From contig NZ_JHUK01000003.1 of assembly GCF_003263355.1 (NCBI RefSeq), positions 1-64,000 on the forward strand: DNA of 64,000 nucleotides. Reading direction: 5' to 3'. This DNA comes from Candidatus Phytoplasma oryzae. GTDB lineage: Bacteria > Bacillota_I > Bacilli_A > Acholeplasmatales > Acholeplasmataceae. The notes under the pieces were generated by a model. That model made no database searches, was not told the origin of the DNA, and saw only the letters and a program-made list of their open reading frames with translations. Below, piece after piece: positions 45,979-56,053 of this stretch (position 1 is the stretch's first letter; each line of letters starts with the position of its first letter). The translations under genes and the position numbers were made by a program.

Positions 45979-47537
45979 ATTTTATTTTTTTCTAAACGTT
46001 TAAAAAGTATATTTCCTAAAAATAATTTTTTATTTTGAGTAATACCAAATTCTTTTAAACTTTCAAAAGTAGTTTGTTCTGCTTTAATTTGATCTAAAAT
46101 ATTATAAGAAGTATTAGGTAAAAAAGGTTTTAACAAAATACCTATAAAACGTATTGTTTCGACTAAATTATAGAGACACAAATCTATTTTATCGTGATCA
46201 AGATAATTTTTAAACAAATCCCAAGGTTTTATAATATCAATATATTTATTACATAAACGAGCTAGTTTAATAATTTGTTTTAAAGCATCAGATATTTTAT
46301 ATAACTTCATATAGCCAAAAACTAATCTAACAGTTTCTAATGAAACTTTAGATAAATTAATTTCATTATTTTGTGAAAAATTTGTCATAACTACTTTTTT
46401 TAATTGATTATTTTTATATTTTTCTATCATACCTAAAGTACGATTTAATAAATTACCTAAAGTATTAACTAAATCTGTATTATATTTTTCAAATAAAAGA
46501 TTAAAAGTAATAATACCATCCGAAACATATGGAATTTCTGATAACACAAAATATCTAATAGCATCAACTGGAAAAAATTTTAATAAATCTTCAACATAAA
46601 GAACATTATTAGTAGATTTAGACATTTTTTTATTATTAAATAAAATCCAAGGATGAATTAAAAATTGTTTAGGTAAAGGTAATTCTAAAGCCATTAATAA
46701 AATAGGCCAATAAATAAGATGAAAACGACTAATATCTTTCCCTATAACATGAAGATCGCAAGGCCAATAATAATTAAACTTTTTATTTTTGGTAAAAATG
46801 CAATTATCTTGCATAAGGCAATTAAAACCAGTAATATAATTACTTAAAGCATCAATCCAAACATAAACTATATGTTTACTATCTAATGTTAAAGGTATAC
46901 CCCATTTAAAAGAAGTACGTGTAATGGATAAATCAGATAATGGTTCTTCTAATAAATTGAAAATTTCTTTTTTTCTTTGTTTAGGGAGAATTAAATTTTT
47001 TTCACTTTGTAAATAATTTAATAATTTTTTTTGATAACGATGTAATTTTAAAAAATAAACTTCTTCAGAAGACCAAATAGGTTTTTCTCCATTTATTGTT
47101 TTTCCATTAATTAAATCTTTTTCAGATACAAAACTTTCTTCTGAAACAGAGTACCATCCTTCATATTTACCTAAATAAACATCTTTTTTTTCAATTAATT
47201 TTTCTAAAATATATTGTACATTTTTTTTATGAAGTGCATGAGTAGTTCTAATAAAATAATCATACTTAATGTTCATTAAATCATAAATTTTTTTAATTTT
47301 ATCACTCACATTATTAACATATTTTTGACTACTAAAACCTTCTTTTTTGGCTTTTTGTTCTATTTTTTGTCCATGTTCATCTGTTCCTGTTTGAAAATAA
47401 ACATCATAACCTTTTAATCTTTTGAAACGTGTTATAACATCAGCTAAAATCATCTCATAAATATTACCAATATGAGGTATAGAAGAAGAATAAACAATAG
47501 AAGTTGAAATATAAAACTTCTTTTTTTTTATCAACAT
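45975..47537 (-). CDS. metG: Methionyl-tRNA synthetase
   Basis: Class I synthetase. HIGH-type motif in YSSSIPHIGNIYEMILADV, the GTDEHGQKIEQKA segment, and the KMSKSTNN (KMSKS) loop in ILFNNKKMSKS are visible. The zinc-knuckle cysteines of the E. coli type are missing, as in the compact bacterial form. 520 residues, no C-terminal tRNA-binding EMAP domain. It follows rsmI by 10 bases and closes the long minus-strand operon, ending 4 bases inside the convergent ATPase gene. Confidence 0.95.
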   Translation of the reverse strand: MLIKKKKFYISTSIVYSSSIPHIGNIYEMILADVITRFKRLKGYDVYFQTGTDEHGQKIEQKAKKEGFSSQKYVNNVSDKIKKIYDLMNIKYDYFIRTTHALHKKNVQYILEKLIEKKDVYLGKYEGWYSVSEESFVSEKDLINGKTINGEKPIWSSEEVYFLKLHRYQKKLLNYLQSEKNLILPKQRKKEIFNLLEEPLSDLSITRTSFKWGIPLTLDSKHIVYVWIDALSNYITGFNCLMQDNCIFTKNKKFNYYWPCDLHVIGKDISRFHLIYWPILLMALELPLPKQFLIHPWILFNNKKMSKSTNNVLYVEDLLKFFPVDAIRYFVLSEIPYVSDGIITFNLLFEKYNTDLVNTLGNLLNRTLGMIEKYKNNQLKKVVMTNFSQNNEINLSKVSLETVRLVFGYMKLYKISDALKQIIKLARLCNKYIDIIKPWDLFKNYLDHDKIDLCLYNLVETIRFIGILLKPFLPNTSYNILDQIKAEQTTFESLKEFGITQNKKLFLGNILFKRLEKNKI

Positions 47538-47547
47538 ATTTTTGATT

Positions 47548-48420
47548 TCAATTCTCCTTTTTAAAAATATTTTTTATAACTTTGTATTCATTATAAATAT
47601 CTTTTTTTTTTATTTTTCTTTCTTTAGCTACTTTTTGAAAAGCTTCTTTTTCATCAAAACCTCTTTTTAAAAAAAACATAATATGATCATCTAAGCTTAA
47701 GTTTTTATAATAAGGATATATTTCTTTATTATTCTCAATTAATAAAACATATTCACCTTTTAAAGATAATTTTTCTTTTAAAATAGTTTCAATATCACCA
47801 TTAATAATAGTCTCGAATTTTTTAGTTAATTCACGTGATAAAGAAATATTACTATAATAAAAATATTTCTTAATTTGTAATAAAGTTTTATAAATTCTTA
47901 AAGCTGATTCATAAAAAATAAGTGTTCCTTCGAATAAACAATAATTTAAAAACAAATCTTCTTGTAATTTTTTATTTTTAGGCACAAATCCGAAAAATAT
48001 AAAAGGTGTTTTAAAAGAAGAAATACTAAAAGCAGATAAAAAAGCTGAAGGTCCAGGAATAGTAGTTACATAAAAACCACTTTTTTTAATTTCTTGAACT
48101 AAAAAAAGACCTGGATCACTGATTATAGGAGTGCCAGCATTACTAATTAAAGCTAAATTTTTTCCAGATCTTAATAAAAATAAAATTTTTTGTAAACGTT
48201 TTTTTTCGTTATATTTATGTAAAGAAATTAATTTATTTTTGAAATTATAATATTTTAAAATTTTTTGTGCTTTTCTGGTATCTTCGGCTAAAATATAATC
48301 AACTTCTTTTAATGTTGCTAAAGCTCTAAAACTTAAATCAGACATATTACCGATAGGAGTTGAAACTAAAAATAAAGTTTGTTTTTTTTGCATAAAAGTT
48401 TTTTGAATAATTATAGTCAT
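47548..48420 (-). CDS. rsmI: 16S rRNA 2'-O-methyltransferase RsmI
   Basis: SAM-dependent tetrapyrrole-methylase-fold enzyme that methylates C1402 of 16S rRNA. LFLVSTPIGNMSDLSFRA, ILAEDTRKAQKIL, LISNAGTPIISDPG and IPGPSAFLSAFSIS are diagnostic. The first ATG (48420, 3 bases after holB ends) is kept; the family core begins at the internal Met at about residue 10. No separate SD is visible, so coupling to holB is likely. The tmk-holB-rsmI order is common in Firmicutes. Confidence 0.93.
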   Translation of the reverse strand: MTIIIQKTFMQKKQTLFLVSTPIGNMSDLSFRALATLKEVDYILAEDTRKAQKILKYYNFKNKLISLHKYNEKKRLQKILFLLRSGKNLALISNAGTPIISDPGLFLVQEIKKSGFYVTTIPGPSAFLSAFSISSFKTPFIFFGFVPKNKKLQEDLFLNYCLFEGTLIFYESALRIYKTLLQIKKYFYYSNISLSRELTKKFETIINGDIETILKEKLSLKGEYVLLIENNKEIYPYYKNLSLDDHIMFFLKRGFDEKEAFQKVAKERKIKKKDIYNEYKVIKNIFKKEN

Positions 48421-48422
48421 AT

Positions 48423-49421
48423 TTAATAATTTTTATTTCTTTCTTCAAATAAAAAATTTTTTTGAATTTTTTCTATTTCAATAAACAAAAACATAAAACA
48501 TAACTCAGAATCTAAAACATAACTTTTCTGTTCTATTGTAAGAAAAATATTTAAAAAAATATTAACATCTTCAAGAGATAATTTATTAAAAAAAGGTGTA
48601 TTTAATAAATTCAAGGGAAAAATAAAATTCATTTTTCTTTTAAAAAAGTATAAATCTAAAAAAAATCTTGTTATCACAAATAAAAAATCATTAATAAATT
48701 TTTTTTCATCTAATAATGATTTATTATCTAAAAAAAAATGAATAAAAGAAAAATTTTTTTGAAGATTATTCACAAAAACCAAAAAAAATTTTTTAAAAGT
48801 AATATAATAATTATTTTCTGTTTCTTTATTATCATTTTTTAGAAATCTATCATCTAATAAAAAATTTAAAATATTATCTAATTTATCTTTTAAATTATTA
48901 TTTAATAAAAAAGTTTTGTCTTTTCGATTTTCAGTGATTAAAAAAAAATCTAAATAAAATAATTGTGATCTTGAAACTATAGTTGACAATACTGAATTAT
49001 GATTATTAGTTATTAAAATCCCTAAAGTATCATTATTAATAGGATTTTCTAAAAAATACAATAAACTATTAGCAGCTTCATAAGAAATATTTTCAATTTG
49101 ATTAATAACGTAAACTTTTTTAGTTTGTAATAAAGAAGTTTGGTAAAAATATCTTTTCATTTCTAAAATTTGCTCTTTTTTAATCAATAAATCTTTACTA
49201 GATGATAAATAGTAAAAATTAGGATAAGAAAATTTTTTAATTAAATATTTTAAATTAGGTATAAAACAATCATTTTTTAGAAATTCATACGCTAAATCAA
49301 ATATAAAAGAAAGAGTATTTTCATTATTGTTAACAGTTTCGAATAAATAAAGATGAATTAACCTTTTATTTTTAATAATTGTTTTAAATTTTTCTAATAA
49401 ATATTGTCTTTTATTATTCAT
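48423..49421 (-). CDS. holB: DNA polymerase III delta' subunit
   Basis: Clamp-loader subunit. The 332-residue protein shows the strand LLQTKKVYVINQIENISYEAANSLLYFLENP, which corresponds to the AAA+ Walker B/sensor region, and TIVSRSQLFYL (SRC-like motif: here SRS). The Walker A loop is degenerate, as normal for delta'. The second half is highly diverged and Phe/Asn-rich. Identity is supported by position between tmk and rsmI. Confidence 0.85.
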   Translation of the reverse strand: MNNKRQYLLEKFKTIIKNKRLIHLYLFETVNNNENTLSFIFDLAYEFLKNDCFIPNLKYLIKKFSYPNFYYLSSSKDLLIKKEQILEMKRYFYQTSLLQTKKVYVINQIENISYEAANSLLYFLENPINNDTLGILITNNHNSVLSTIVSRSQLFYLDFFLITENRKDKTFLLNNNLKDKLDNILNFLLDDRFLKNDNKETENNYYITFKKFFLVFVNNLQKNFSFIHFFLDNKSLLDEKKFINDFLFVITRFFLDLYFFKRKMNFIFPLNLLNTPFFNKLSLEDVNIFLNIFLTIEQKSYVLDSELCFMFLFIEIEKIQKNFLFEERNKNY

Positions 49422-49423
49422 AA

Positions 49424-50050
49424 TTATTTTTTTAAAAAACTATTTATTTTTGATTCAATTATTTTTTCTATTTCTGGTAAAGAGCGATTAGCATCAACTT
49501 TATGAATTCTTTTTGAATACTTTTGACATAATTTCAAATAACCATATCTTACTTTTTTATGAAAATTAATATTTTTTAAATCAAAATACTCTATTTTACT
49601 TTTTCTTTCTTTTTTTAATCTTTTTAAACCTATTTTAGGTTCTAAATCTAAATAAAAAGTGATATCAGGTAAATATTTAAAAGCAAAAAAATTAATATTA
49701 TGAATAAATTTTTCTCCTAATTGTCTAGCATATCCTTGATAAGCTAAAGAAGAATCTATATAACGATCACAAATTACAATTTTTTTTTTTTTTAATGCTG
49801 GAATTATAATTTTTTTTAAATGTTCTATTCTATCAGCTGCAAATAATAAAGCTTCTGTATAATTATCTATCTTATCTTGAAATGTCAATAACATTTCTTT
49901 AATTAAAATATTAAATTTATTAGAATTATTTTCATTTCCTCCAGGTTCTTTTGTTAAAATAACAGAAAAATTTTGACTTATTTTATGAAATAAATAATTT
50001 GCTAAAGTAGTTTTGCCTGCTCCTTCGCATCCTTCAAAAGAAATAAACAT
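49424..50050 (-). CDS. tmk: Thymidylate kinase
   Basis: Phosphorylates dTMP to dTDP, downstream of ThyA. P-loop FEGCEGAGKTTLANYL at the N-terminus, the DR(Y/H) motif in VICDRYIDSSLAYQGYARQLG, and the lid region KKERKSKIEYF are present. 208 residues, typical length. It ends 2 bases before holB starts. Confidence 0.95.
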   Translation of the reverse strand: MFISFEGCEGAGKTTLANYLFHKISQNFSVILTKEPGGNENNSNKFNILIKEMLLTFQDKIDNYTEALLFAADRIEHLKKIIIPALKKKKIVICDRYIDSSLAYQGYARQLGEKFIHNINFFAFKYLPDITFYLDLEPKIGLKRLKKERKSKIEYFDLKNINFHKKVRYGYLKLCQKYSKRIHKVDANRSLPEIEKIIESKINSFLKK

Positions 50051-50078
50051 ATTTAATACTATCCTTTTTTTTGTATAT

Positions 50079-50807
50079 TTAATAAAAAACTTTTTTTAAA
50101 TAAAGACCACAAGGTGGTGCCACAAAAGGTAATTTTTTTTTAGTTTTTAAATTAAACATATTTTGTAAATCTAAAAAACTCTTTTGTTTTTGACCAATTT
50201 TAATCAAAAAACCAACTAAAAACAAAATCATTTGTTTTAAAAAACTTTTTCCGTGAAAAAATAAACAATATTTTAATTCCGTTTCTTTTGAAAAAACTTT
50301 AAAAATATGCCGAATAGAACTTTTATTTTTATTTTTGTTACTAGTAAACAAAAAAAAATTTTGTTCACCTTCTAATAAAGTTAAAGCTTGATTGATCAAA
50401 ATAAAATTTAAATTTTTAAAATAAACTTGAAAACGACAATTAAAAGAATTTAAAGATGTTTTAGAAAAAACATATTTATAAATTTTAGATTTTGCGCTAT
50501 AACGAGCATGAAAAGAATTATGAACTTTTTCTATATCTATAACCCTTATATCTTTTGGTAAAGCAATATTTAAAATTTTTTTAAAAATATTAGGAAAAAT
50601 AAAAAAGTTGGTTTTAAAATGTACAACTTGACCTAAAGCATGTACCCCTTTGTCTGTTCTACTAGAAGCAAATGTATTAATTTTTTTTTTAGTTATTTTA
50701 AATAAAGATTTTTCTAACATAGATTGAATAGTTTTTAAAAAAGGTTGTTTTTGATAACCATAATAATCAGTTCCATCGTAACTTAAAATTAATTTATAAG
50801 TAGTCAT
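50079..50807 (-). CDS. truA: tRNA pseudouridine(38-40) synthase TruA
   Basis: Isomerises uridines 38-40 in the anticodon arm. The catalytic aspartate lies in FASSRTDKGVHALGQVVHF; YDGTDYYGYQKQP begins the protein and FLKQMILFLVGFLIKIG matches the conserved RNA-binding strand. 242 residues. In many Firmicutes truA follows the ecf genes, as here. Confidence 0.94.
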   Translation of the reverse strand: MTTYKLILSYDGTDYYGYQKQPFLKTIQSMLEKSLFKITKKKINTFASSRTDKGVHALGQVVHFKTNFFIFPNIFKKILNIALPKDIRVIDIEKVHNSFHARYSAKSKIYKYVFSKTSLNSFNCRFQVYFKNLNFILINQALTLLEGEQNFFLFTSNKNKNKSSIRHIFKVFSKETELKYCLFFHGKSFLKQMILFLVGFLIKIGQKQKSFLDLQNMFNLKTKKKLPFVAPPCGLYLKKVFY

Positions 50808-50863
50808 AATTCAATTTATATTAAACCTCTTTTTTTATGTATTTTTGTTAAAAAAATAAAAAA

Positions 50864-51844
50864 CTAGTAAAAAAAACTATATACAAAAAAAAATAAAACA
50901 ATAAATAATATCAAATAGTCATTTATACTCATTTTATAAAAAGAAAGTTTAGTACGTGAATTACCTAAAATAAAACCTCTCGTTTCCATAGCATTAGCTA
51001 AAACAAAAGATTTTTGAAAAACTAAAATAAAAATAGGGATTATTAAAGCTAATAAAAAATAAATTTTTTTAAAAATATTATTAGTATAAAAATTCAAACC
51101 TCTAGATATTTGTGCTTTAATAATTCTATGAACTTCATTTAATAAAAAAGGAATAGACATGAAAATTAATGATAACATAATTGTAAAAATTTCAACAGGA
51201 ATTCCAATTTTTTTCAAAGGTTTGAAAATAATTTCTAAACCATCATTAATTTCCATAAAAGAAGTAGTTTCACTTATTAAAATATTTAGAATCAATATTA
51301 ATAAAATACGAAAAAAAACTATAATTATTTTTAATAAATCTTTAGTTTTAAAAAATAGAATTTGTATATTATATACATATATATCATTAATAAAAAGAAT
51401 AAAAGGAATCATAAATAAAATAATCATATTGATTAACCAATAAATATTTTTATTTATTTTTTTTTTAAAAAAAAACCAAAATAATAAAAAAATAATAAAA
51501 AACCAAAAAAAAGTATGTTTAAAACAATAAATTTTAAAATATTTTTCTGAAGGTTGATCAAAAGAAAAATAAATTAAAAAACTAAAAAAAATAAAAAATT
51601 TTAGATGAAGAAACTTTTTTATTAACTCCATAAAAGAAAAATTAATAGAAAATAACAATAAAAATAAAGTTATAGTAACGAAAAAAAAAGGTAAAAAAGA
51701 TAATAAAAGACTTATTTTTTTTTTTTCTTGAAATAAAAAATCAAAATTCAAAGTAAAAATAATTTTAAATAAAAGAATAGTTAAAATAATCTTTAAAGCA
51801 GGATTGATAGAAAATAAAAAAGATTTTTTTTTTATTAATATCAT
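50864..51844 (-). CDS. ecfT: Energy-coupling factor transmembrane protein EcfT
   Basis: Membrane scaffold joining the two EcfA ATPases to exchangeable vitamin/metal S components. About six to eight hydrophobic segments are visible; the cytoplasmic coupling helices carry RIIKAQISRGLNF and AMETRGF, the usual two short Arg-Gly motifs of EcfT. 326 residues. The extended phenylalanine-rich N-terminal half adds extra TM segments. No S component is in the window. Confidence 0.9.
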   Translation of the reverse strand: MILIKKKSFLFSINPALKIILTILLFKIIFTLNFDFLFQEKKKISLLLSFLPFFFVTITLFLLLFSINFSFMELIKKFLHLKFFIFFSFLIYFSFDQPSEKYFKIYCFKHTFFWFFIIFLLFWFFFKKKINKNIYWLINMIILFMIPFILFINDIYVYNIQILFFKTKDLLKIIIVFFRILLILILNILISETTSFMEINDGLEIIFKPLKKIGIPVEIFTIMLSLIFMSIPFLLNEVHRIIKAQISRGLNFYTNNIFKKIYFLLALIIPIFILVFQKSFVLANAMETRGFILGNSRTKLSFYKMSINDYLILFIVLFFFVYSFFY

Positions 51845-51853
51845 GATTATATT

Positions 51854-52711
51854 TTATTTTTTTCCTTTTTCATTTTCTATCAAATAATTTAATAATTGTT
51901 TAAAATCATATTTTAATTCAAATTTAATTCCTATTTTTTTATTTAAAAAATTTAAAATTTTAAATGATTGTGGTTCTGATGAAAAATTACATTGATTCAT
52001 AATTTTGGGCATAAAAAAATAATCCTTTTTACCATAAAAAATAATTTCTCCTTTATCTAAAAGTAAAACCTTACTAGCATATTTAGCTACTAAATCTATA
52101 TTATGAGTAATAAAGATAATAGTTTTTTTTTCATTTTTATTTTGTTTTTTTAAAATATTCATAATTTCTATTTGTGATTTAGAATCTAAACCTCTTGTTG
52201 GTTCATCTAAAATCAAAATAGAAGGCTCCATAGATAAAACACCAGCAATAGCTACTTTTCTTTGTTGACCTCCGGATAATTTAAAAGGAGAAATATTAAA
52301 AAATTCTTTCGAAATTCCTACTTTAATTAAAGATTCAATAGCAATTTTTTCAGATTCTAAATTACTTTTATTAAAATTTTTAGGAGCGAACATTACATCT
52401 TTTAAAACAGTAGTTTCGAATAGTTGATATTCAGGAAATTGAAAAACTAAACCTATTTTTCTTTTTAATAAAAATAATTCCTTATTAGATGTTTTATAAT
52501 TTATTCTTTTACCAAATAAATCTATATATCCTTTTGATGGTAATAATAAATTATTCATTAATTGAACTAAAGTAGATTTGCCTGATCCTACTTTACCAAG
52601 TAAAGCAATAAATTCATTCTTTGGATTTATTTTTAAATTAATATTTTTTAAAACATATTTTTTTTCTTTTTTATTATAAGAAAAACTTACGTTTGTAAAC
52701 TGTATTCCCAT
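51854..52711 (-). CDS. ecfA2: Energy-coupling factor ATPase EcfA2
   Basis: ABC ATPase: Walker A LLGKVGSGKSTLVQLM, Q-loop FQFPEYQLFE, signature KLSGGQQRKVAIAGVL, Walker B SILILDEPTRGLD, and switch His in FITHNID. 285 residues with the family's C-terminal extension. It overlaps ecfA1 by 25 bases and precedes ecfT by 9. Confidence 0.92.
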   Translation of the reverse strand: MGIQFTNVSFSYNKKEKKYVLKNINLKINPKNEFIALLGKVGSGKSTLVQLMNNLLLPSKGYIDLFGKRINYKTSNKELFLLKRKIGLVFQFPEYQLFETTVLKDVMFAPKNFNKSNLESEKIAIESLIKVGISKEFFNISPFKLSGGQQRKVAIAGVLSMEPSILILDEPTRGLDSKSQIEIMNILKKQNKNEKKTIIFITHNIDLVAKYASKVLLLDKGEIIFYGKKDYFFMPKIMNQCNFSSEPQSFKILNFLNKKIGIKFELKYDFKQLLNYLIENEKGKK

Positions 52712-53508
52712 AGTTTATCCTTTAGTTTCATTAAATAATTAGGATTCATTTTTTTCATATATTTTTCTTTACAAAATTCACTATATAATTGTAGCGATAA
52801 AGGTAAATTAAAAAAAAATTTTTTTAAAAATACAGTATCTTTTAAAAAATTACGAGATTGATCATGTCTCCATAAAGAACCATTATTTAATATTATTATC
52901 TCATCACTTTTTAGCGCTAAAGAAAAATCATGTGTAATAGTAATTATAATTTTATTTTTTTTATGAAGTGTATGAATAATACTATTAATTTCTTTAACCC
53001 CTTCAGGATCTAAAAAAGAGGTAGGTTCATCAAAAATAACTATTTTAGGTTCCAAAGCTAAAACTGAAGCTATAGCAACTTTTTGTTTTTGACCACCAGA
53101 TAGTTCTTGTGGTTTTTTATCTAATAAATCTAAAATACCTAACATAGAAGCATATTTATAAATTATTTGATGAATTTTTTCTCTTGAGATTTTTTTATTT
53201 TCTAAACCAAAAGCTATATCACTTTTCACATCAAATCCAATAAATTGATGATCAGGATTTTGAAAAATAATACCCATTAAAGAACGTAAATCAACAATTG
53301 TATTTTCATTTAACTCTAAATTATTAATCCAAATTTTACCTTCAAAAGAAGATGGAAATAAACCCATTAAAATTTGAGCTAAAGTCGATTTACCAGAACC
53401 ATTATGACCAATTATAGAAACCCATTTATTATCAGAAATTTGAAAATTCAAATTTTTCAAAACTTTTATTTTATTGAAACTAAAATTTAAATTTTTAACA
53501 ATTATCAT
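52687..53508 (-). CDS. ecfA1: Energy-coupling factor ATPase EcfA1
   Basis: ABC ATPase: Walker A GHNGSGKSTLAQIL, Q-loop FQNPDHQFIG, signature LSGGQKQKVAIASVL, Walker B KIVIFDEPTSFLD, switch His in ITITHD. 273 residues. It begins about 110 bases downstream of rplQ, the usual place for ecfA1 after the alpha operon. Confidence 0.92.
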   Translation of the reverse strand: MIIVKNLNFSFNKIKVLKNLNFQISDNKWVSIIGHNGSGKSTLAQILMGLFPSSFEGKIWINNLELNENTIVDLRSLMGIIFQNPDHQFIGFDVKSDIAFGLENKKISREKIHQIIYKYASMLGILDLLDKKPQELSGGQKQKVAIASVLALEPKIVIFDEPTSFLDPEGVKEINSIIHTLHKKNKIIITITHDFSLALKSDEIIILNNGSLWRHDQSRNFLKDTVFLKKFFFNLPLSLQLYSEFCKEKYMKKMNPNYLMKLKDKLWEYSLQT

Positions 53509-53618
53509 TTGTCTTTAATAACCTAATTATTTTTTATAAAACATATTATATTAATATTTAATATAATCAACCTAATCAAATAAAAAATTTTATTTATTTT
53601 TAATTTGATAAAATATCA

Positions 53619-53972
53619 TTATACTAAAGAAATAAAAGCCATAGGTGCAGAATCACCTCTACGATATTCACTTTTAATAATCCTTGTATATCCACTATTT
53701 CTGTTAGGATATCTTTTAGACAGATCTTGAAATAACTTTTGTAAAATAGTTTGTTTTTCATTAATTTTTTGATTAAAAAAAAGAAGTAAAACTTTTCTTT
53801 TAGTATTAAAATTCGTTTTTTTACTTAAATTAATCACTTTATCAAATATTTTTTTCAATTCTTTAGCTTTTGATTCAGTAGTATAAATACGTTCATAAAT
53901 TATTAAACTAGATACTAAACTTTTCATTAAAGATTTTTTTTGTGAAGTATTTCTTCTTAATCTGCTATACAT
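53619..53972 (-). CDS. rplQ: 50S ribosomal protein L17
   Basis: YSRLRRNTSQKKSLMKSLVSSL and the ending RRGDSAPMAFISLV are family hallmarks; 117 residues. It follows rpoA after about 90 bases and is the last ribosomal gene of the operon. Confidence 0.95.
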   Translation of the reverse strand: MYSRLRRNTSQKKSLMKSLVSSLIIYERIYTTESKAKELKKIFDKVINLSKKTNFNTKRKVLLLFFNQKINEKQTILQKLFQDLSKRYPNRNSGYTRIIKSEYRRGDSAPMAFISLV

Positions 53973-54065
53973 TTTTAATATTTATTACCTTTCCTTTTAT
54001 TTATAAAATATATCATATTCTTCTATATTATAATCAAAATAAATATTTTTTTATATTTTAGATTA

Positions 54066-55037
54066 TTAATCATTATCATCATCTTTATTATCTGGTTTAA
54101 AACAAAGTCCAAATTCTTTCATTTTATTCTTTAATTCTTCTAAAGATTTTTTTCCTAAACTATGTAATTTAGTAATAAATTTTTCACTTCGTCTTGTTAA
54201 TTCTTCAACAGTAGTTATTCCTGATTTTTTTAAACTATTAAATAATCTTACTGAAACTTCTAATTGATCAATTCTTAAATCCAAAGCATGATTATAACTT
54301 TTTATTTCTGGTTCATAAATAAAATCTATTTGTTTAGCTTTCTCAGATAATTCAGCTAAAGAATAAAAATAATCTACTAAAATTTTAGCAGCAGTAGCTA
54401 AAGCTTCTTTAGAAGTAATAGATTTATTAGTTTCTATTTCTAAAATTAATTCTTCTTTATTGTTTAATTTTTGTTCTACATTATAAGCAACTCTTAAAAC
54501 AGGTGTATATAAAGAATCCATAGAAATAACTCCAAATTTATTTTTGCTATAAATTTTATTTTCTTCTGAACTAACATACCCAATACCTCGTCTTACAGTA
54601 ATTTCCATTTTAAAATGAACATTACTAGATGATAAATGAGCAATAACTTGATCTTTATTAATAATTTCAACTCCTTCCACAGGAGAAAAATTAGCTGCTG
54701 TTATAACTTGTTCTCCAATAGCATCAATTTCCATTTTTGTTTCAAAATCATCTTCCGGAGAATTAACGAAAATAACAACTTTTTTTAAATTTAAAATAAT
54801 AGACATAACATCTTCATAAACACCTTGAATAACACTAAATTCATGTTCTACCCCTTGAATATAAACATTCACAATAGATGCTCCTGGTAAAGAAGACAAT
54901 AAAACTCTTCTCAAAGAATTACCAATTGTTATCCCGTAACCTTTTTCTAAACGTTGAATTACAAACCTTTGATTAAATAAATCATAATTTTCTTCTTCAT
55001 GTATCATAAAAGGTTTTATAAATTTTAATTTAACCAT
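54066..55037 (-). CDS. rpoA: RNA polymerase alpha subunit
   Basis: N-terminal dimerisation/assembly domain with GYGITIGNSLRRVLLSSLPG and QGVEHEFSVIQGVYEDV. The C-terminal domain begins after about residue 245 and retains a helix-hairpin-helix region LGKKSLEELKNKMKEFG, so UP-element and activator contacts remain possible. 323 residues. Acidic tail DNKDDDND. Confidence 0.96.
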   Translation of the reverse strand: MVKLKFIKPFMIHEEENYDLFNQRFVIQRLEKGYGITIGNSLRRVLLSSLPGASIVNVYIQGVEHEFSVIQGVYEDVMSIILNLKKVVIFVNSPEDDFETKMEIDAIGEQVITAANFSPVEGVEIINKDQVIAHLSSSNVHFKMEITVRRGIGYVSSEENKIYSKNKFGVISMDSLYTPVLRVAYNVEQKLNNKEELILEIETNKSITSKEALATAAKILVDYFYSLAELSEKAKQIDFIYEPEIKSYNHALDLRIDQLEVSVRLFNSLKKSGITTVEELTRRSEKFITKLHSLGKKSLEELKNKMKEFGLCFKPDNKDDDND

Positions 55038-55070
55038 TATAATTTTACTTTCTCCTTTTATAGTATATTT

Positions 55071-55466
55071 TTAACTACGAGGTCTTTTGGGAGGTCTACA
55101 ACCATTATGCGGAATTGGAGTCACATCTTTAATAGCTGTAATTTCTAAACCAGATTCTTGTAAAGAACGTATTGCGGTTTCTCTTCCTGATCCAGCGCCT
55201 TTAATAAAAACTTCAATCTTTTTCATACCTTGTTCTTTAGCTAAATCTGCTGCTTTTTTAGAAACTTGTTGAGCAGCAAAAGAAGTAGATTTTTTACTAC
55301 CTTTAAAACCTACATGACCAGCACTAACGCAAGCAATTGTATTACCTTCTAAATCTGTAATATTTAAAATAGTATTATTAAAGGTTGAGTGAATATGGGC
55401 AATACCATAAGGAACATTTTTTTTATTCTTTTTATTACGTTTTGTTTTTGTTTTTTTAAGACTCAT
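55071..55466 (-). CDS. rpsK: 30S ribosomal protein S11
   Basis: [18 protein letters not shown], the GRETAIRSL block and the C-terminal [16 protein letters not shown] motif identify S11; 131 residues with a Lys-rich N-terminus. The plus-strand ORF at 55087-55272 is a shadow. Confidence 0.97.
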   Translation of the reverse strand: MSLKKTKTKRNKKNKKNVPYGIAHIHSTFNNTILNITDLEGNTIACVSAGHVGFKGSKKSTSFAAQQVSKKAADLAKEQGMKKIEVFIKGAGSGRETAIRSLQESGLEITAIKDVTPIPHNGCRPPKRPRS

Positions 55467-55481
55467 ATCATTAAAATCCTT

Positions 55482-55874
55482 TTATTTTATATTTTTTATT
55501 TTTTTTTGATTTTTAGGAATTAAAGAAATACTTTTACGATTTTTTTTAGCTGTTTTAGCATTATTTCTTGTTTTTTGTCCTCTTACTGGTAAACCTTTTC
55601 TATGATGTATACCTCTGTCGCATCCTATCTCCATTAATCTTTTAATATTCATAGTCACTGCTCTTCTTAAAGAACCTTCAACATTTAATTTATTAACTTC
55701 AGACCTAATTTGTGTAATTTGTTCCTTTGTTAATTCTTGTACTTTAATATTCTCATTAATGTTTAAATCTTCTAAAATTTTTTTAGAAGTTTTAATACCG
55801 ATACCATAAATATAAGTTAAAGAAATAATAATTCGTTTATCACGTGGAATATCGATTCCTGCTATTCTTGCCAT
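55482..55874 (-). CDS. rpsM: 30S ribosomal protein S13
   Basis: [21 protein letters not shown] start, YGIG helix-hairpin-helix-type turn, and [22 protein letters not shown]-binding block. 130 residues, with a C-terminal basic extension a little longer than usual. Confidence 0.97.
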   Translation of the reverse strand: MARIAGIDIPRDKRIIISLTYIYGIGIKTSKKILEDLNINENIKVQELTKEQITQIRSEVNKLNVEGSLRRAVTMNIKRLMEIGCDRGIHHRKGLPVRGQKTRNNAKTAKKNRKSISLIPKNQKKIKNIK

Positions 55875-55905
55875 TTTTCTAAATTATTTATCCTTTCAAA
55901 TTTTT

Positions 55906-56022
55906 TTATCCTTGTCTTTGATTATAACGACGTTTTTGTTTGTTTATTACATAAATTCTTTTTTTTCTACGAACAATAATATCATTAACACTACGTTTTT
56001 TCACAGAAGCTCTTACTTTCAT
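55906..56022 (-). CDS. rpmJ: 50S ribosomal protein L36
   Basis: A 38-residue basic protein beginning [10 protein letters not shown] and ending [10 protein letters not shown], found between infA and rpsM. Zinc-ligand cysteines of the C+ type are absent, so this is the C- form. The ATG at 56022 follows an AAGGAGA site on the minus strand. Confidence 0.95.
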   Translation of the reverse strand: MKVRASVKKRSVNDIIVRRKKRIYVINKQKRRYNQRQG

Positions 56023-56053
56023 TTTCTATATTCTCCTTTTATTTTATAAATAT

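Noticed and set aside
51159-51443. Plus-strand ORF in ecfT
   Set aside because: Antisense to the hydrophobic EcfT coding region with low-complexity composition.
55087-55272. Plus-strand ORFs in ribosomal genes (also 57821-58003, 62108-62443, 62887-63078)
   Set aside because: Each is antisense to a clear ribosomal protein or secY gene.
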